In this document: positions 15,929-24,533 of the stretch, one piece after another
Layout of the letters: every line of letters starts with the position of its first letter
How positions within the stretch are numbered: position 1 is the first letter of the stretch
Assembly: GCA_947170725.1 (NCBI GenBank)
Contig: CAMVUM010000006.1
Coordinates: 1-64,000 of the forward strand
Direction: 5' to 3'
Length of the DNA: 64,000 nucleotides
Origin: an uncultured Prevotella sp.
GTDB taxonomy: Bacteria; Bacteroidota; Bacteroidia; Bacteroidales; Bacteroidaceae
Translations under genes and position numbers: made by a program
The notes under the pieces: generated by a model
What the model was told of the DNA's origin: nothing
The model's input: only the letters and a program-made list of their open reading frames with translations
Databases searched by the model: none

Positions 15929-16696
15929 ATGATCGAAATACGAAACCTCTGCAAATCGTTTGAAGACCGGCAGGTGCTATCTGATATCAGTGCCGTTTTC
16001 GAAAGCGGAAAGACAAATCTCATCATCGGACAGAGCGGAAGCGGAAAAACCGTGTTGGTGAAAAACCTCGTGGGACTTCTCGACCCCACCAGCGGAAGCA
16101 TCTTCTATGACGGCCGCGACTTTGTGGCTATGACGAAGAAGGAAAAAATCATGCTTCGGCGCGAGATGGGAATGATTTTCCAGAGCGCCGCACTCTTCGA
16201 TTCGCTCACCGTTCTGGAGAACGTTATGTTCCCGTTGGACATGTTCTCCTCCATGACGCTGCGCGAACGCACCCGTCGCGCGCAGACATGCCTCGACCGT
16301 GTGAATCTGATGGGGGCCGAAGCGAAATATCCGGGAGAAATCTCTGGAGGTATGCAGAAGCGCGTGGCCATAGCCCGCGCCATAGCCCTGAATCCGAAAT
16401 ACCTGTTCTGTGACGAACCGAACTCGGGCCTCGACCCCAAGACGTCACTCGTCATCGACGATCTTCTCCACGGTATCACGCAGGAATTCAATATCACCAC
16501 CATCATCAACACCCACGACATGAACTCTGTAATGGGCATCGGCGAGAACATAATCTTCATCTATGAGGGTCACAAGGAGTGGCAGGGACAGAGCAAGGAT
16601 ATTATGGGAGCAACCAATCAGAGGCTCACCGACTTCATCTTTGCCAGCGACCTGCTCAAGCAGATGCGCGCCGCGGTGATGGGGAAGAACGGATAG
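15929..16696 (+). CDS. mlaF: MlaF-type lipid ABC transporter ATPase
   Basis: A 255-residue ABC ATPase partnered with MlaE. Walker A is GQSGSGKTV, the signature ISGGMQKRVAIARA is the Mla-type variant, Walker B is YLFCDEPNSGLDP and the switch is INTHDM. Length and start (MIEIRNLCKSF) match the family. A strong terminator follows the gene, so mlaE-mlaF form a two-gene operon. Confidence 0.92.
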   Translation: MIEIRNLCKSFEDRQVLSDISAVFESGKTNLIIGQSGSGKTVLVKNLVGLLDPTSGSIFYDGRDFVAMTKKEKIMLRREMGMIFQSAALFDSLTVLENVMFPLDMFSSMTLRERTRRAQTCLDRVNLMGAEAKYPGEISGGMQKRVAIARAIALNPKYLFCDEPNSGLDPKTSLVIDDLLHGITQEFNITTIINTHDMNSVMGIGENIIFIYEGHKEWQGQSKDIMGATNQRLTDFIFASDLLKQMRAAVMGKNG

Positions 16697-16758
16697 AGAG
16701 TCGAAGAAAATAAGGAACTGACGGCTGCAAGTATCTTATGGCGCAGTTATCAATAAAA

Positions 16759-16803
16759 AAACATTAAAGGCCGTGTCGGTTGACGCGGCCTTTAATGTTT
16801 TTG
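16759..16803. terminator. Bidirectional terminator between mlaF and thiL
   Basis: AAACATTAAAGGCCG (16759-16773) pairs with CGGCCTTTAATGTTT (16786-16800), with A-run and T-run on the two sides, so it can stop both converging transcripts. Confidence 0.88.
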
Positions 16804-16873
16804 TCATATTCCTATCGGGGCTTTAGGGAATTTCTTTTGGATTTTGCTGTCTTCCTTTTTGCCTTCTGGAAAG

Positions 16874-17938
16874 TTATTGCAGCGGGTTCCAACCCTGTGC
16901 TTTCAGCTCAAACTCGTTGTCGTCGCGGGTTACGAGGACATGGCCGAGGCTTTCTTTCGTTATGTGGCCGATGAGTTTGACGTCGTCAAGCATCTCTATC
17001 TTGTTGTGGTCGCCGATGGGGACGGTGAAGAGAAGCTCGTAGTCTTCGCCTCCGTTGAGCGCACAGGTGGTCACGTTCATGTTCATCTCTTCTGCCATGA
17101 CAGCCGTCTGATAGTCAATCGGGATGTTCTTCTCGAAAATCCGGCAGCCAACGTGGCTCTGCTTGCAGATGTGCATGAGCTCGCTTGACAGTCCGTCGCT
17201 GATGTCCATCATGGCTGTCGGGCGGATGCCGAGTTCGCGCAGACGGGCAATGATGTCACCGCGGGCTTCGGCTTTGAGTTGGCGCTGAAGCAGATACTCC
17301 TTTCCGGCAAAGTCGGGCTGGAAGTGGGCGAGCTCGGCAAGGGCGTTCTTGTCGCCTCTCTTGCGGGCTTCGTTCACCTGCTGATAGTATACCGACTTCT
17401 CGCGTTCCAGCAGCTGGAGGCCCATGTAGGCTGCTCCGAGGTCGCCGGAGACGCATATCAGGTCAGTCTCGCGGGCACCGTCGCGATAGACGATGGCGTC
17501 GCTTGCGGCTTCTCCTATGCACGTTATACTGATGGCAAGACCGGTGTATGACGACGTTGTGTCGCCGCCCACGATGTCAACGTTCCATTTGTCACAGGCC
17601 GCGCGCAGTCCTTCGTAGAACAGCTCCATGTCCTCTACGGTGAAACGCTTGCTCAGGGCGAGGCTGACGGTGAGCTGGCGTGGCGTTCCGTTCATGGCGA
17701 AAACGTCGCTGATGTTCACCATCGCCGCCTTATATCCGAGGTTGCGCAGGTCCGTGTACGTCAAGTCGAAGTGGACGCCTTCCATCAACATGTCCGTCGT
17801 TACGAGCACCCGGCTGTCCGGATAGCTCAATACGGCACAGTCGTCGCCGACTCCGCGCAGTGTCGATTCGTTTTTCTTCTCAATGTCTTTGGTCAGCCTG
17901 TCGATGAGGCCGAACTCTCCGAGTTTAGAAATGTCCAT
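16874..17938 (-). CDS. thiL: Thiamine-monophosphate kinase
   Basis: A 354-residue AIR-synthase-fold kinase that phosphorylates thiamine monophosphate to thiamine diphosphate using ATP. The N-terminus GEFGLIDRL, the metal-binding GVGDDCAVL, TTDMLMEGVHFD, NISDVFAMNG and IVGGDTTSS motifs, and the C-terminal MMDISDGLSSEL and NGGEDYELLFT are all in place. It is the last gene of the sppA-lpxK-punA-thiL run and begins 14 nt after punA. Confidence 0.94.
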   Translation of the reverse strand: MDISKLGEFGLIDRLTKDIEKKNESTLRGVGDDCAVLSYPDSRVLVTTDMLMEGVHFDLTYTDLRNLGYKAAMVNISDVFAMNGTPRQLTVSLALSKRFTVEDMELFYEGLRAACDKWNVDIVGGDTTSSYTGLAISITCIGEAASDAIVYRDGARETDLICVSGDLGAAYMGLQLLEREKSVYYQQVNEARKRGDKNALAELAHFQPDFAGKEYLLQRQLKAEARGDIIARLRELGIRPTAMMDISDGLSSELMHICKQSHVGCRIFEKNIPIDYQTAVMAEEMNMNVTTCALNGGEDYELLFTVPIGDHNKIEMLDDVKLIGHITKESLGHVLVTRDDNEFELKAQGWNPLQ

Positions 17939-17952
17939 TCTTAATACCGTTG

Positions 17953-18762
17953 TTACGCTCTGTTGATCATCTCTCTCATGATCTCAGTCATCAGCGGCTG
18001 TGCCTTGTTGGCAGCCTCCTGAACCTCTTCGTGGCTCACTTCTACGGGTGTGTCTTCCAGTCCGAGGTCGGTGATGATGCTGATTCCGAAGGTCTTTATG
18101 CCGCAGTGGTGGGCCACAATGACCTCGGGAACGGTGCTCATACCGACGGCGTCGCCTCCCATACGGTGGTACATCTTATATTCTGCCGGCGTCTCGAACG
18201 TCGGACCCTGCACTCCGGTATATACTCCATGGACAACGCGGATGCCCTTTTCTGCGGCAATGGCGTCGGCCTCGGCGATAAGACGGAGGTCGTATGTCTC
18301 GTGCATGTCGGGGAATCGCGGACCCGTCGGGAAGTTCTTGCCGCGCAGAGGATGCTCCGGGAAGAGGTTGATGTGGTCGGTGATGATCATGAGGTCGCCG
18401 ATTTTGAATTCCGGATTCATGCCGCCAGAGGCGTTAGATACGAACAGAGTCTCGATGCCCAGCTCGTACATGACGCGGATGGGGAATGTGACTTCCTTCA
18501 TTGAGTAGCCTTCATAATAGTGGAAGCGGCCCTGCATAGCCATGATGTCTTTGTTGCCGAGCTTTCCGAAAATCAGTTTTCCCGAGTGCCCTTCCACCGT
18601 CGATACAGGGAAATTGGGGATATCACTGTATGCGAACTCGTATGTGTCAGTTATTTCTGAAGCTAATTGTCCGAGGCCTGTTCCCAGAATGATAGCTGTC
18701 TTTGGACTTGTGGTCATCCTTTGCTTTAACCAGGATGCTGTTTCTTGAATTTTTGTGTACAT
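17953..18762 (-). CDS. punA: Purine nucleoside phosphorylase
   Basis: A 269-residue trimeric-type PNP, cleaving inosine and guanosine with phosphate in purine salvage. Motifs seen are GTGLGQLASEI (phosphate loop), VEGHSGKL, GRFHYYEGYS, VSNASGGMN, and the base-binding GPTFETPAEYK with GMSTVPEVIVAHHCG. The start codon lies inside the 3' end of lpxK (116-nt overlap in another frame), so translation is probably coupled. Confidence 0.94.
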   Translation of the reverse strand: MYTKIQETASWLKQRMTTSPKTAIILGTGLGQLASEITDTYEFAYSDIPNFPVSTVEGHSGKLIFGKLGNKDIMAMQGRFHYYEGYSMKEVTFPIRVMYELGIETLFVSNASGGMNPEFKIGDLMIITDHINLFPEHPLRGKNFPTGPRFPDMHETYDLRLIAEADAIAAEKGIRVVHGVYTGVQGPTFETPAEYKMYHRMGGDAVGMSTVPEVIVAHHCGIKTFGISIITDLGLEDTPVEVSHEEVQEAANKAQPLMTEIMREMINRA

Positions 18763-19819
18763 AGCCTATTATATTTTCGTTAAACGTTTCTTCTTGTTCA
18801 AGCATGAACCGGATTTTCACCGGCAGTGCGAAAATGCTGTGGCGAACCTCTTCACTCAGGCCGTTGATTCCGACGATACGCGTTGCGTCCTTTTCTGTTG
18901 TGATGATTATCTTTGGCGACGGGAGATTTGCGAATGTGCTGTTGATTCTCTCTACGTCGGCAGAAGTGAACACGTGGTGGTCACCGAAGGTCAGCGGGTG
19001 TATGTGGTTGGTGTACGGTTGCAAATCAATCATCATCTGTTTTGGCGAAGCGATGCCTGTTAGCAGCAGTATGTGTTCGTCCTTTTTGAGCGATGTCAGT
19101 TCGCGGTCGTCTCCGCAGTAGATTGGTTTCAGTGTGTCATAGTCAAGCCGCGTAAAGAAAAGCTGCTGATACGGATAGAGGTTCATGGCTTTTGTGATGA
19201 CTCTGAATTCCATCGGTTTGAGGTCCTTTGGACATTTGGTGACGATGACGATGTCCGCACGGTTTTTTCCTGATGGCGGTTCGCGCAGTCTTCCGGCCGG
19301 TAACAGCTTGTCGTATATTACCAGCCTATGGTAGTCCACCAGCAGGATGTTTATGCCCGGCTTGATATACCGGTGTTGGAAAGCATCATCCAGAAGCACT
19401 ACGTCTATGTCTTTCACGATGCTGTCGTCTGTCAATCTGTCAATGCCGTGACATCTGTTCTTGTCAACGGCCACGGTCACAGCAGGGTATTTCTGTTTCA
19501 TCTGATACGGTTCATCGCCGATTGATGCCACCGTTGATGTGTCGTCGGCCAGAATGAAGCCGCTGCTTTTACGCTTGTATCCGCGACTGAGCACTGCCAC
19601 GCGGAATTTGTCTTGCAGCAGCCGTATGAGATATTCCACGTGAGGAGTTTTTCCCGTGCCGCCCACAGTGATATTGCCTACCGCAATGGTGGGTACGGTG
19701 AAACTGCGGCTTTTCAGTGCGCCAACATCGAAAAGTGTGTTGCGCAGCCTTACGAAGAAGCCGTAGATCCAGCTCAGCGGCAGCAGCCAGTTGTTTATCT
19801 TTATGAAGTCTCCTTCCAT
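18647..19819 (-). CDS. lpxK: Tetraacyldisaccharide 4'-kinase
   Basis: A 390-residue kinase that adds the 4'-phosphate to the lipid A precursor at the inner membrane. An N-terminal membrane helix region (WLLPLSWIYGFFVRLRN) precedes the P-loop VGGTGKTPH, and LLDDAFQHRYI and ITTEKDATRI are family motifs. The conserved C-terminal core ends around ENIIGYVHKNSRNS. About 25 further residues run on in an unconserved basic tail that overlaps the punA start by 116 nt. Confidence 0.92.
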   Translation of the reverse strand: MEGDFIKINNWLLPLSWIYGFFVRLRNTLFDVGALKSRSFTVPTIAVGNITVGGTGKTPHVEYLIRLLQDKFRVAVLSRGYKRKSSGFILADDTSTVASIGDEPYQMKQKYPAVTVAVDKNRCHGIDRLTDDSIVKDIDVVLLDDAFQHRYIKPGINILLVDYHRLVIYDKLLPAGRLREPPSGKNRADIVIVTKCPKDLKPMEFRVITKAMNLYPYQQLFFTRLDYDTLKPIYCGDDRELTSLKKDEHILLLTGIASPKQMMIDLQPYTNHIHPLTFGDHHVFTSADVERINSTFANLPSPKIIITTEKDATRIVGINGLSEEVRHSIFALPVKIRFMLEQEETFNENIIGYVHKNSRNSILVKAKDDHKSKDSYHSGNRPRTISFRNN

Positions 19820-19899
19820 TTCTTGTCTGTCGGCACAAACTCCTTGTCGTTACGGCTCCATGGTTGGAGGAGAGGAGAGTGACGCCGATGTCGTTTTAA

Positions 19900-21669
19900 T
19901 TATTTTATTATAAGATGGTATGGCAGTCGTGCCTGTATGGCTTCCTGTCGGTTGATGTTCTTTATTGTCATGAACGGCGTATAATATTCGCCAAGCGCCG
20001 CCTTCATTTTCTCGTCCAGATAGTTGTCCGTAGACATATTGTTCACCAACTGTTCCAGCCAGTCAGGCTGAGCGGGATAGCTCTCGCTGTGATATTCTTT
20101 CAGCTTTGCCAACTCGGCAGCCTTTGCCACGGCCATGTCGATACCTCCCAGTGCGTCCACCAGCTTGTTCTCCAGCGCGTCCTGACCGAGCCATACGCGT
20201 CCCTGAGCCAGTTCCTCGACGTTCTCAACCTTCATCTTGCGTCCGTCGGCAACGCGTTTCCGGAACAGTTCATATCCGCGGCTGATGTAGTTATCGAGCA
20301 TTGCAATCTCCTCGTCGTTGAACGGGCGTGCCATGGAGCCGAAACCACTGTTGCGGTTGGTCTTCACCTCATCGAACTTGATGCCCAGCTTGTCCGTCAG
20401 CAGCCCGCTTAAGTCGGGGAACATGCCGAAGATACCGATGCTTCCTGTCAGTGTGGTCGGCTCGGCGTATATATAATTGGCCGGGCAGCTGATGTAGTAT
20501 CCGCCCGAAGCGGCCATGCCGCCCATAGAGACGACAACGGGCTTCTTCTCCTTCAGCTTCGTCATCGAGTGCCAGATCTGTTCAGAGGCGTATGCACTTC
20601 CGCCTCCGGAGTTGACTCTGAGGACTACTGCCTTGATGTCGTCGTCCTCGGCCAGCTTGTTCAGATCGCGGCATACATCGTCGGAAGCAATGCAGGCCGA
20701 GCCCGTAAAGCCGCCCGTATTGGTGCTCACGATGTCACCGTAGGCATAGTAGACGGCAATCTTGTCGCCCTTGTTGTCTTTCACCTGAATGTTTATCATG
20801 TCTGCGAGCGATACCAGGTTCAGCTTGTCGTTCTTGTCCGCCTTCAGCATTTTCTTCAGTTCGTCCTTCACCTCGTCGGCATACAGCATCTTGTCAACGA
20901 GCTTCATGCTGACATACTGCTTCTGGTCAGTGAATGCAGTGAAGCTGTCCGCGTAGTCGTTGAGCGTCTGACGGCTCAGCTTGCGGCTGCGTGAAACGTC
21001 GTCAAGCATGTCGTTCCATATACCATTGATATATGCCGTCACCTGTTCGCGGTTAGGCTCGCTCATTTTCTCGGCCGTCATAGCTTCCGGCATGCTCTTG
21101 TATTTCCCGACTTTTGCCAATTGTACCTTCACTCCGAACTTCGCCAGCAGGTCCTTATAGAACATCGGCTGTGCCGCAATGCCCTGCCAGTAGAGCATGC
21201 CCTGAGGATTGATGAACACCTGGTCGGCCACCGAACATATATAATATGTTGTCTGTGTATAGTCGTCAGCGTATGCAACAATCCACTTTCCGCTCTTCTT
21301 GAATTCCTCCAGCTTGCGTCTGATGGCTTTCGATGAGGCCGGAGAGTCGCTCGCGAATATTCCTGCCTTGATGTATATACCTTCTATTTTGTCGTTTGTC
21401 TTAGCTTTGTCGATAGAACTGAGAATGTCGTCAAGACCGAGATTTTCGTTCACCTGTCCCGTCAGCTGTCCCATGAAGTCGGTTTTGGCCCGTTCCTCCA
21501 GCATGCCGGAGAGCTTGAGAACGAATACCGTGTTGTCCTTTACTTCCACGGGGGCCTGTCCTGCGGCGGCCATTCCGGCCAGCATGATGATGCCGACGAT
21601 ACCCATTATCACCGATGTTGCAATGATGCCGGTGATGGTGGCAAGTGTAAATTTCAGAAAATCTTTCAT
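19900..21669 (-). CDS. sppA: Signal peptide peptidase SppA (67-kDa type)
   Basis: A 589-residue membrane serine protease with a Ser/Lys dyad that degrades cleaved signal peptides. The N-terminal membrane segment covers about 8-36. Catalytic Lys191 lies in GKYKSMPEAM and nucleophile Ser388 in MAASGGYYIS; two ClpP-like domains give the long form. I start at ATG 21669 (MKDFLKFTLA). The longer frame to 21729 would run toward the promoter repeat without adding a recognisable domain. It is the first gene of the sppA-lpxK-punA-thiL operon. Confidence 0.92.
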   Translation of the reverse strand: MKDFLKFTLATITGIIATSVIMGIVGIIMLAGMAAAGQAPVEVKDNTVFVLKLSGMLEERAKTDFMGQLTGQVNENLGLDDILSSIDKAKTNDKIEGIYIKAGIFASDSPASSKAIRRKLEEFKKSGKWIVAYADDYTQTTYYICSVADQVFINPQGMLYWQGIAAQPMFYKDLLAKFGVKVQLAKVGKYKSMPEAMTAEKMSEPNREQVTAYINGIWNDMLDDVSRSRKLSRQTLNDYADSFTAFTDQKQYVSMKLVDKMLYADEVKDELKKMLKADKNDKLNLVSLADMINIQVKDNKGDKIAVYYAYGDIVSTNTGGFTGSACIASDDVCRDLNKLAEDDDIKAVVLRVNSGGGSAYASEQIWHSMTKLKEKKPVVVSMGGMAASGGYYISCPANYIYAEPTTLTGSIGIFGMFPDLSGLLTDKLGIKFDEVKTNRNSGFGSMARPFNDEEIAMLDNYISRGYELFRKRVADGRKMKVENVEELAQGRVWLGQDALENKLVDALGGIDMAVAKAAELAKLKEYHSESYPAQPDWLEQLVNNMSTDNYLDEKMKAALGEYYTPFMTIKNINRQEAIQARLPYHLIIK

Positions 21670-21742
21670 AATATGATGAATGTTTTTTATCTTCTTTTTT
21701 CCGGCTTCGTCGGTGCCGGTAAGTTTCAAGTTACGGGGGATG

Positions 21743-21842
21743 ATTGCCGAGTGCAGCCTGTTTTCTGCAAAGATAGTGCAAACGAGCGCAATGCAAGTTC
21801 ACTTGCATATTGCCGAGTGCAGCCTATTTTCTGCAAAGATAG
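21743..21842 (-). repeat. Promoter-bearing interspersed repeat, copy 2, with internal duplication
   Basis: A 34-bp unit (ATTGCCGAGTGCAGCCT, then TTTTCTGCAAAGATAG) occurs at 21743-21776 and again at 21809-21842 with one mismatch. Between them lies TGCAAACGAGCGCAA and a palindromic GCAAGTTCACTTGC. The right three quarters match 10135-10211. Each unit ends, on the minus strand, in TATCTTTG, so the element contains two -7 boxes. Confidence 0.8.
21768..21797 (-). promoter_or_regulatory. Promoter of the sppA operon, inside the repeat
   Basis: Minus strand: CTTG (21794-21797), 18 nt, TATCTTTG (21768-21775). A second TATCTTTG lies at 21834-21841. Leader of about 90 nt to ATG 21669. Confidence 0.6.
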
Positions 21843-21913
21843 GCATTTTTATTTATATAAAGCATTCAAACCATGAAAAAGCTTGCTGAATATCAGCTTA
21901 ATAGATAGCTTTT

Positions 21914-21945
21914 CTTGCTCATATCGTGATAAATTGCTAATTTTG
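21914..21945 (+). promoter_or_regulatory. Promoter of the GH28 gene
   Basis: CTTG (21914-21917), 20 nt, TAATTTTG (21938-21945), then 37 nt to ATG 21983. Confidence 0.7.
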
Positions 21946-21982
21946 TGGGCAGTAACTAATCAAAAAAGCAAATTAATTGGAT

Positions 21983-23347
21983 ATGAATTTCAGAATTTTA
22001 ATCACGTTGTCGCTTGCATTGGTGTGCACGGCATCATTTGCAAAGAAGAAAAAAGTAGAGTTGTTTCCTGACGGAACACCAATTCCCGCGTGGTTCAGTG
22101 ACACCACCAAAGTGGATGTAGACCAGCTCGGTCAGAAGTATGTCATCACAGAACATGGTGTTCGTAACGACTCCACGGTTATTCAGACGGAGCAGATTCA
22201 AGCTGTCATCGACAAGGCCGCAGCGGCCGGAGGCGGTGTCATTGTCATTCCGGAAGGCACGTTCCTCAGCGGAAGCATCTTCTTCCGTCAGGGCACACAC
22301 CTCTATCTTGAGGACGGCGCGCGCCTTAAAGGCAGTGACCGCATACGCAATTTCAAACTTCAGACCACACGTATGGAGGGGCAGACGCTCAAATATTTCT
22401 CCGCTCTCGTAAATGCCGACGGTCTTGACGGCTTCACCATTGCCGGCCGCGGAACCATCGACGGAAACGGATGGAACTACTGGGAGGAGTTCTGGATCCG
22501 CCGCCAGTACAACCGTCAGTGCACCAACCTTGAGGCAATGCGCCCCCGTCTGGTCTATATCTCAAACTGCAAGAACGTCACCGTTCAGGACGTGCGTCTG
22601 ATCAACAGTCCTTTCTGGACAAACCATATCTATAAGACCGAGAACCTCCGCTATCTCGGATGCTATATCTATGCTCCGACACGTGGCGTGACGCCCGTCG
22701 ATCCGAAGCGCGGTGCGCCCAGCAGCGACGCCATCGACCTCGATGTCTGCAAAAACGTGCTCATCCACGGATGCTACATGAGCGTATGTGACGACGCCGT
22801 AGTGCTCAAAGGCGGTAAGGGAACGTGGGCTGACAAGGACACTACCAACGGCCCTTGCTCAAACATAATCATCGAGGACTGTACCTACGGCCGCGTCCAT
22901 GGCTGTCTGACACTGGGCAGCGAGAGCCTCCACGACCGCAACGTGATTCTGCGCCGCTGCACCGTGACGGATGCCAACCGCGTTCTGTGGCTCAAGATGC
23001 GTCCCGACACACCTCAGCACTATGAGTATGTCACGGTTGAAGACATCACCGGCGACTGCACCAGCTTCCTCGTCGTGCGCCCGTGGACACAGTTCTTCAA
23101 GCCTGAACAGCGTGACGACATGCCGTTGTCTACGTGCAACAACATCACTCTGCGCAATATCAAGGTGGAAAGCAAGAACTTCTTCGACGTAGGAAAGTCG
23201 GACAAGTATCGTCTGACGGACTTTACGTTCGAGAACTGCGACGTCAAGGACGAGAAGGAAGCGTTCAATCCGGCACTCATCGAGAACTGCACGGTGAAGA
23301 ACGTGAAGATTAATGGGGAAAACCCCACTCCGGCCCTCTCAAAATAG
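21983..23347 (+). CDS. Secreted GH28 family glycosidase (polygalacturonase-like)
   Basis: A 454-residue parallel beta-helix glycosidase expected to cut pectin or rhamnogalacturonan backbones. The signal peptide is MNFRILITLSLALVCTASFA. The N-terminal half has the pectate-lyase-like opening (IQAVIDKAAAAGGGVIVIPEG). Catalytic-core elements NSPFWTNHIYK, SSDAIDLDVCKNV, VCDDAVVLKGG and HGCLTLGSES correspond to the GH28 NTD, DD and GHG blocks, with HGC in place of the usual GHG. I start at ATG 21983, not the TTG at 21977. It stands alone, with no SusC/D beside it. Confidence 0.85.
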   Translation: MNFRILITLSLALVCTASFAKKKKVELFPDGTPIPAWFSDTTKVDVDQLGQKYVITEHGVRNDSTVIQTEQIQAVIDKAAAAGGGVIVIPEGTFLSGSIFFRQGTHLYLEDGARLKGSDRIRNFKLQTTRMEGQTLKYFSALVNADGLDGFTIAGRGTIDGNGWNYWEEFWIRRQYNRQCTNLEAMRPRLVYISNCKNVTVQDVRLINSPFWTNHIYKTENLRYLGCYIYAPTRGVTPVDPKRGAPSSDAIDLDVCKNVLIHGCYMSVCDDAVVLKGGKGTWADKDTTNGPCSNIIIEDCTYGRVHGCLTLGSESLHDRNVILRRCTVTDANRVLWLKMRPDTPQHYEYVTVEDITGDCTSFLVVRPWTQFFKPEQRDDMPLSTCNNITLRNIKVESKNFFDVGKSDKYRLTDFTFENCDVKDEKEAFNPALIENCTVKNVKINGENPTPALSK

Positions 23348-23402
23348 AGGGCGCCTACGAGGTGAAGCAGGTTATGTCAAAATAACATTTTCGCCCATTC
23401 TT

Positions 23403-23478
23403 ATGCCGCAGGTATCAACCGCGTGTGTGGGGACTGATTCTTGTATTTGTCCATACGCAGGGTTGATGCCTGCGGCAT
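23403..23478. repeat. 76-nt imperfect hairpin after the GH28 gene
   Basis: ATGCCGCAGGTATCAACC (23403-23420) faces GGTTGATGCCTGCGGCAT (23461-23478), complementary except for one G-U-compatible change. Inside, GCGT and TGG segments pair again with CCA and ACGC. It could end the GH28 transcript or be a small palindromic repeat. Confidence 0.55.
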
Positions 23479-23666
23479 GATTTTTCTGATACTCCGTCAT
23501 TATGGATTTTCTTATCATCCGCCGATTTCTTCCCTTTGCCGATGACGGGGGAACTCCTTTTTCTGTTGCCCGGCAGTCACCATCCTCCTCTTGTGGAAGG
23601 CTTGGGGTGGAGTTCTTGTCCCCTTTTTTCCTGTTTTTAAGCCCACGAGAATATCCATTTTCCAAT

Positions 23667-23735
23667 TTTTTCCCGACTCGCTTCCAAATATCGCAACCAC
23701 GCGTGTGTCAAAAATCAGGGGTTGTGGGGAAATAA
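23667..23735. repeat. Dispersed non-coding repeat, copy 2
   Basis: CTTCCAAATATCGCAACCACG, then AAAAATCAG and GTTGTGGGG, aligns with 14051-14106. The minus strand of both would read VVAIF in shadow frames. Confidence 0.5.
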
Positions 23736-23843
23736 TATTCACACATTTCTTAATATATTCACAGTCAGCTACTTGCAGGTCGATCCGTCCCCGCCGTCTT
23801 CCGGTTAGTCCGTGATGATTGGGCTGTAAGGCCTTCCTTGCTC

Positions 23844-23864
23844 TGCCGTAAGGCCCTTATGGCA
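23844..23864. repeat. TGCCGTAAGG palindrome, copy 1
   Basis: TGCCGTAAGGCCCTTATGGCA, a 10-bp-arm palindrome with one mismatch, is 20/21 identical to 46206-46226. Confidence 0.6.
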
Positions 23865-23890
23865 ATGCAACGGGGCTGTCGTTGCATTGC
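23862..23890. repeat. Perfect hairpin, 11-bp arms
   Basis: GCAATGCAACG (23862-23872) and CGTTGCATTGC (23880-23890) pair perfectly around a 7-nt loop. It overlaps the end of the previous palindrome. Confidence 0.7.
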
Positions 23891-23907
23891 GAAAGCGGCC
23901 CCGCCGT

Positions 23908-24019
23908 ATCCCCGGGAGGGCCTTACGGCAAGAAAACGGTAGTTTTTCCGGACAAAAAACGCAGGCAAAAACTCGCGGAAATTTGCGTTCTGGAAAAGCA
24001 GTAAGGCCCTCCCGGGGAT
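23908..24019. repeat. 112-bp nested inverted repeat
   Basis: ATCCCCGGGAGGGCCTTAC (23908-23926) and GTAAGGCCCTCCCGGGGAT (24001-24019) are perfect 19-bp complements 74 nt apart. Inside, TTTTCC pairs with GGAAAA and AACGCA with TGCGTT, giving a long three-level hairpin. It could be a miniature repeat element or a folded RNA. Confidence 0.65.
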
Positions 24020-24454
24020 GAAGTGGAGCAAAAACGTGTCTGTTTCTGCATGCCGGACGCTCACAGGACAATCCCGTAAGGGCTTCCCGGGTGTAGGAAA
24101 CACGCTGGAACGAAAGTTTCGGCGGAGGTGGTTTTGTAAAAAAGAGTGCAATGCCTTCACGTTGTAGCGGAATTGTAATCATGGCCGTTCGGAAGGAAAT
24201 GAAGGGATTTGTAGTTATGCCACATTGTGGCGTTTCCTGAGCAGCATATAGACAGGGGGAATAGTGTTGCAAGTCATCAACAATCAAAAATAGGGACATC
24301 GCTTTGAAATGTTTTTGAGTATCAACAGATTACGTCAACGTGCAAAAGACACATCTCTGTTTTCAGGGTTCTGCAACACACTTATCGCAACTTATTCGGA
24401 TTGCAAATCCTTTGCAGCGTGAATATTCTGATACACGTGATGTCAAACAACAAT

Positions 24455-24487
24455 AAAGGCGCAGAGATTTTAGTTCTCTGCGCCTTT
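24455..24487 (-). terminator. Terminator of the M16 peptidase gene
   Basis: AAAGGCGCAGAGA (24455-24467) pairs with TCTCTGCGCCTTT (24475-24487), 7-nt loop. It lies 47 nt past the stop codon of the minus-strand gene. Confidence 0.8.
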
Positions 24488-24533
24488 GGATGGATGCTGG
24501 CGTCGGGATATACGTGTCTCCCGGCGTTATTGT

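Larger units (their letters stand above)
23348..24533. other. Long non-coding region rich in palindromes
   Basis: About 1.2 kb without a credible gene. It holds the hairpin at 23403-23478, a copy of the 14.0-kb dispersed repeat (23667-23735), a TGCCGTAAGG/CCTTATGGCA palindrome (23844-23864), an 11-bp-arm hairpin (23862-23890), and a 112-bp nested inverted repeat (23908-24019). A terminator lies near the right end. Minus-strand open frames here only reflect the repeats. Confidence 0.6.

Noticed and set aside
23765..24299. Overlapping minus-strand open frames of 131 and 164 codons
   Set aside because: Their recurring GLTA-type words come directly from the CCGTAAGG palindromes; there is no domain and no promoter, and they overlap each other.
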